Below are positions 11,720-13,729 of a stretch of DNA of 13,729 nucleotides, piece after piece; the stretch's first letter is position 1, and each line of letters opens with the position of its first letter. The stretch spans positions 1 through 13,729 of the forward strand of contig WAMX01000100.1 of assembly GCA_015522095.1 (NCBI GenBank), in the 5' to 3' direction. Both the position numbers and the translations under genes were made by a program. The notes beneath the pieces were generated by a model. It had not been told where the DNA came from and ran no database searches. It saw nothing but the letters and a program-made list of their open reading frames with translations. Source of the stretch: Nanobdellati archaeon. Its GTDB lineage: Archaea > SpSt-1190.

Positions 11720-13709
11720 GCACTTTTTTGATTTCAGATGCCTTCCCGCTGCCTATCCCCTCGACGCTCATCAGCTCGTAGAGCGTGGCGTTGAAGACAC
11801 TCAGAGGGGAACCAAAGACGCCTAATAAGCGTTTCGCCAGCTTCAGGTTTATCCCCGGCAGGGACGCCACAAGCCTCTCCTGTCGCTGATCAAGGGTGAG
11901 TGCCCTCGCCTTCTGGACGGACGGCTCCCTCCCCTTCTCCCACTCCCTCTTTGACAGGAGCTCCAGAAACTGGGCGGTTTCCTCCATATTCTCCGTGAAG
12001 ACCACGGGTATTCCCCAGTCCACAAGCAGGCTCAGGAGCGCGCCCTTTATGGCATTCGGGTGGACATTCCTCTGCCCGTAGATGTCCCCGCCCTCCACAA
12101 TGATGAGCGGCTTCTCATAGTGCTCGCGGAGCTGGGACGCCTGCTGGAAGAGCCTGCCATCAACGATGCTGCTGACAAAGTCGTGCGCCGTCTTGCGCTC
12201 CACCGCCACGCGGTCACTTATTATGAAATCCCCGACCTCAATGCGCTGGACCTTTGGGTTGCTCAGGTGCTTGGCAACTGCAAGCTCGCGGTCATCGACA
12301 ATGATGTGCCTCCCGTCAGGGACCAGCTTCTTCTGGAGCACCTTTGACGGCCTGAGCCTGCGCAGCATTGCCACCATCTTCCTTTCCCTCGCAAGGGCGG
12401 CGTAGTAATAGCCCTCCTCGCGCGTGCCCTGTGTGATGAGCACATAGACGCGCCCTCCCTGCCGGAGCCTTCCCCGCCGCTGGATATGGCGTATCCCGCT
12501 CGGGACGGGCTCGTAGAACACAAGCGTGCCAACGGAAGGCAGGTCAATTCCTTCCTCGCCCACGGATGTGGAAACGAGCACATCGTGCTCCCCGCTGCGG
12601 AAGAGCTCGACAATCTCCCTCTGCTTCTTCTGCGTCATCCCTTCCTTCTGCCCGACGAAGCGTGCCGCCCTTATGCCCCTCTCGTTAAGCTTGGTGAGTA
12701 TGTGCTCGACCTGGTCCCGGTAGTTTGCAAAGACTATGGCGGGCAGGGGGCTCTTCCTCAGGAGCTCCACAAGCTTCGCAACCTTTGGGTGCGGCTCCTC
12801 CGGAGGCGGGGGAAGCTGCTGGATGAGCTCGCGCGCCGCCCGCGTGCGGTCCTTTCTGAGCCGCTCAAGGTACCGCGCATACGCCTCCGGTCCCTGAAGC
12901 TCAATCAGCTCGAGGGCGTGCAGCGCCTTGAAGGCGGCCGCAAGGGCGCTCATCGCATCGAAGTCCCCCTTCGCATCAACCTTCAGGAGGTCGCGCTTCT
13001 TCAGCAGCGACAGGTCGGCAGACTGGATATATCCCATGGATTTCAGGGCGCGCAGGTAGGTGCGCAGCACATTCTTCACCTTCACCACGGACTCGCCATA
13101 CTCCCTGGAAAGGCGGACGGGCACCCAGTTCAGAAACCTCTCCCTGACATAGGGACGAACATCCGGGTCCTTCTCCGTGCGCACCTCGACCTGCTTGATG
13201 GCGAGGTTGTCCATGACCTCCTGTATCTTTTCAGGTGTGTTTCCGGGGGAGGCCGTGAGCGCCAGTATCAGCGGGTCCTTCGCGCGCTCCATGTAATACT
13301 TTGCAATGTGCGTGTACGCGTATTCCCCCGTGGCGCGGTGAGCCTCATCGAACACCACGAGTGAGAAATCCTCTATTGGCACCCCGCGCAGCATATCCCT
13401 CTCCACCGTCTGGGGAGTCGCCACTATCCACTGCGCCTGCCAGTCCTCCTTCCTCTTTTCAAACCGCCTGTTGCCGTGCAGCACCGCCGGGCGTATGTCC
13501 GTCGCCTCCTCTATTGTGCGGGCGTGCTGCTCCACGAGGGGCTTTGTGGGCGAAAGGAAGAGCACCCTTCCCTTTTTGGAGCGGGCCAGCCCCACCATTA
13601 TGGCAAGGAGGGTCTTGCCCATCCCAGTTGGGAGGACGACGAGCGTGTTCCCCTTCAGGGCCGTGGAAAAGATTTTCTCCTGATAGAGCCGGGGCTTGAT
13701 CTTGAGCAC
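11685..13709 (-). CDS. hef: Hef/FANCM-type SF2 helicase fused to XPF-family nuclease
   Basis: 674 aa from GTG 13709. Hef processes stalled forks and branched DNA. The helicase half shows LYQEKIF (8-14), Walker A PTGMGKT (27-33), LSPTKPLVEQH (52-62), FDEAH (120-124), TAS (152-154), a helical insert at about 205-300, VGEEGIDLP (383-391), and motif VI at 410-417. The nuclease half has VDDREL (471-476), VGDFII (492-497) and the catalytic ERKTAHD (504-510), then SIVDGRLFQQ, VEGGDIYGQRNVHPNAI and two helix-hairpin-helix units (about 613-631 and 644-664). All XPF-type catalytic residues are present. Motif VI reads QRRGRLRQ where Hef usually has QRRGRTGR. The frame stays open through the right edge, so translation may begin a little further upstream, outside the window. 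Its partner PCNA is encoded nearby on the same strand. Confidence 0.95.
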   Translation of the reverse strand: MLKIKPRLYQEKIFSTALKGNTLVVLPTGMGKTLLAIMVGLARSKKGRVLFLSPTKPLVEQHARTIEEATDIRPAVLHGNRRFEKRKEDWQAQWIVATPQTVERDMLRGVPIEDFSLVVFDEAHRATGEYAYTHIAKYYMERAKDPLILALTASPGNTPEKIQEVMDNLAIKQVEVRTEKDPDVRPYVRERFLNWVPVRLSREYGESVVKVKNVLRTYLRALKSMGYIQSADLSLLKKRDLLKVDAKGDFDAMSALAAAFKALHALELIELQGPEAYARYLERLRKDRTRAARELIQQLPPPPEEPHPKVAKLVELLRKSPLPAIVFANYRDQVEHILTKLNERGIRAARFVGQKEGMTQKKQREIVELFRSGEHDVLVSTSVGEEGIDLPSVGTLVFYEPVPSGIRHIQRRGRLRQGGRVYVLITQGTREEGYYYAALARERKMVAMLRRLRPSKVLQKKLVPDGRHIIVDDRELAVAKHLSNPKVQRIEVGDFIISDRVAVERKTAHDFVSSIVDGRLFQQASQLREHYEKPLIIVEGGDIYGQRNVHPNAIKGALLSLLVDWGIPVVFTENMEETAQFLELLSKREWEKGREPSVQKARALTLDQRQERLVASLPGINLKLAKRLLGVFGSPLSVFNATLYELMSVEGIGSGKASEIKKVLESEYGGEEDY

Positions 13710-13729
13710 TTTATGGAAATCTGCGGGGG

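Noticed and set aside
12486..13364. Long plus-strand open frame (292 aa) antisense to hef
   Set aside because: It mirrors the hef codons on the opposite strand, contains no domain-like pattern, and hef itself is unmistakable. GC-rich coding sequence often leaves antisense frames open.
1..13729. tRNA, rRNA, CRISPR arrays, insertion sequences, inteins
   Set aside because: I looked for clover-leaf patterns, spaced direct repeats, transposase motifs and splicing-domain inserts and saw none; genes such as kae1, PCNA and hef have no inserted domains.

Overview
The window looks like a stretch of a compact, fairly GC-rich archaeal chromosome. Archaeal markers are ribosomal protein L10e/uL16, PCNA, Kae1, a full Hef helicase-nuclease, and TATA boxes at a fixed distance from start codons. 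ScpA, ScpB, Hef and the extreme gene packing fit a euryarchaeal or DPANN-type lineage. The sequence alone does not settle the phylum. I see no rRNA, tRNA, CRISPR array, insertion sequence or phage gene, and no gene-free stretch longer than about 90 bases.

Layout, left to right. (1) A minus-strand operon, scpA-scpB-NFACT/rqcH (1680 down to beyond position 1), combines chromosome condensation with ribosome rescue; adjacent genes overlap by 83 nt each. (2) Two minus-strand membrane proteins follow: an AI-2E/PerM-type protein, and an MscS-like helix-repeat protein with a histone-H1-like lysine tail. (3) The plus strand then carries rpl10e and a small coiled-coil/winged-helix protein. (4) Next are three minus-strand genes: kae1 and two overlapping methyltransferase-like genes. 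(5) Divergent from kae1 is a plus-strand cassette of GT2 glycosyltransferase, membrane thioredoxin-like protein and GT-C-like glycosyltransferase, followed by a DoxX-like protein with its own promoter. (6) A minus-strand OB-fold/PCNA pair diverges from a plus-strand exported, tail-anchored protein. (7) A 40-aa membrane ORF and hef close the window on the minus strand.

Expression logic. Eleven genes lie 22-26 bases downstream of the centre of a TATA-like element, so their mRNAs are probably leaderless. Most of these start with GTG. Genes inside operons instead have Shine-Dalgarno sites and mostly start with ATG. Two divergent gene pairs (kae1/GT2 and OB-fold/exported protein) are each separated by exactly 46 bp with one symmetric TATA element in the middle, suggesting single-element bidirectional promoters.

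Most interesting leads: the two methyltransferase-like genes behind kae1, one of which resembles a degenerate beta-class amino-methyltransferase; the glycosyltransferase/thioredoxin cassette, whose GT-C member has a four-cysteine C-terminal domain; the H1-tailed membrane protein; and the leaderless/bidirectional promoter architecture.
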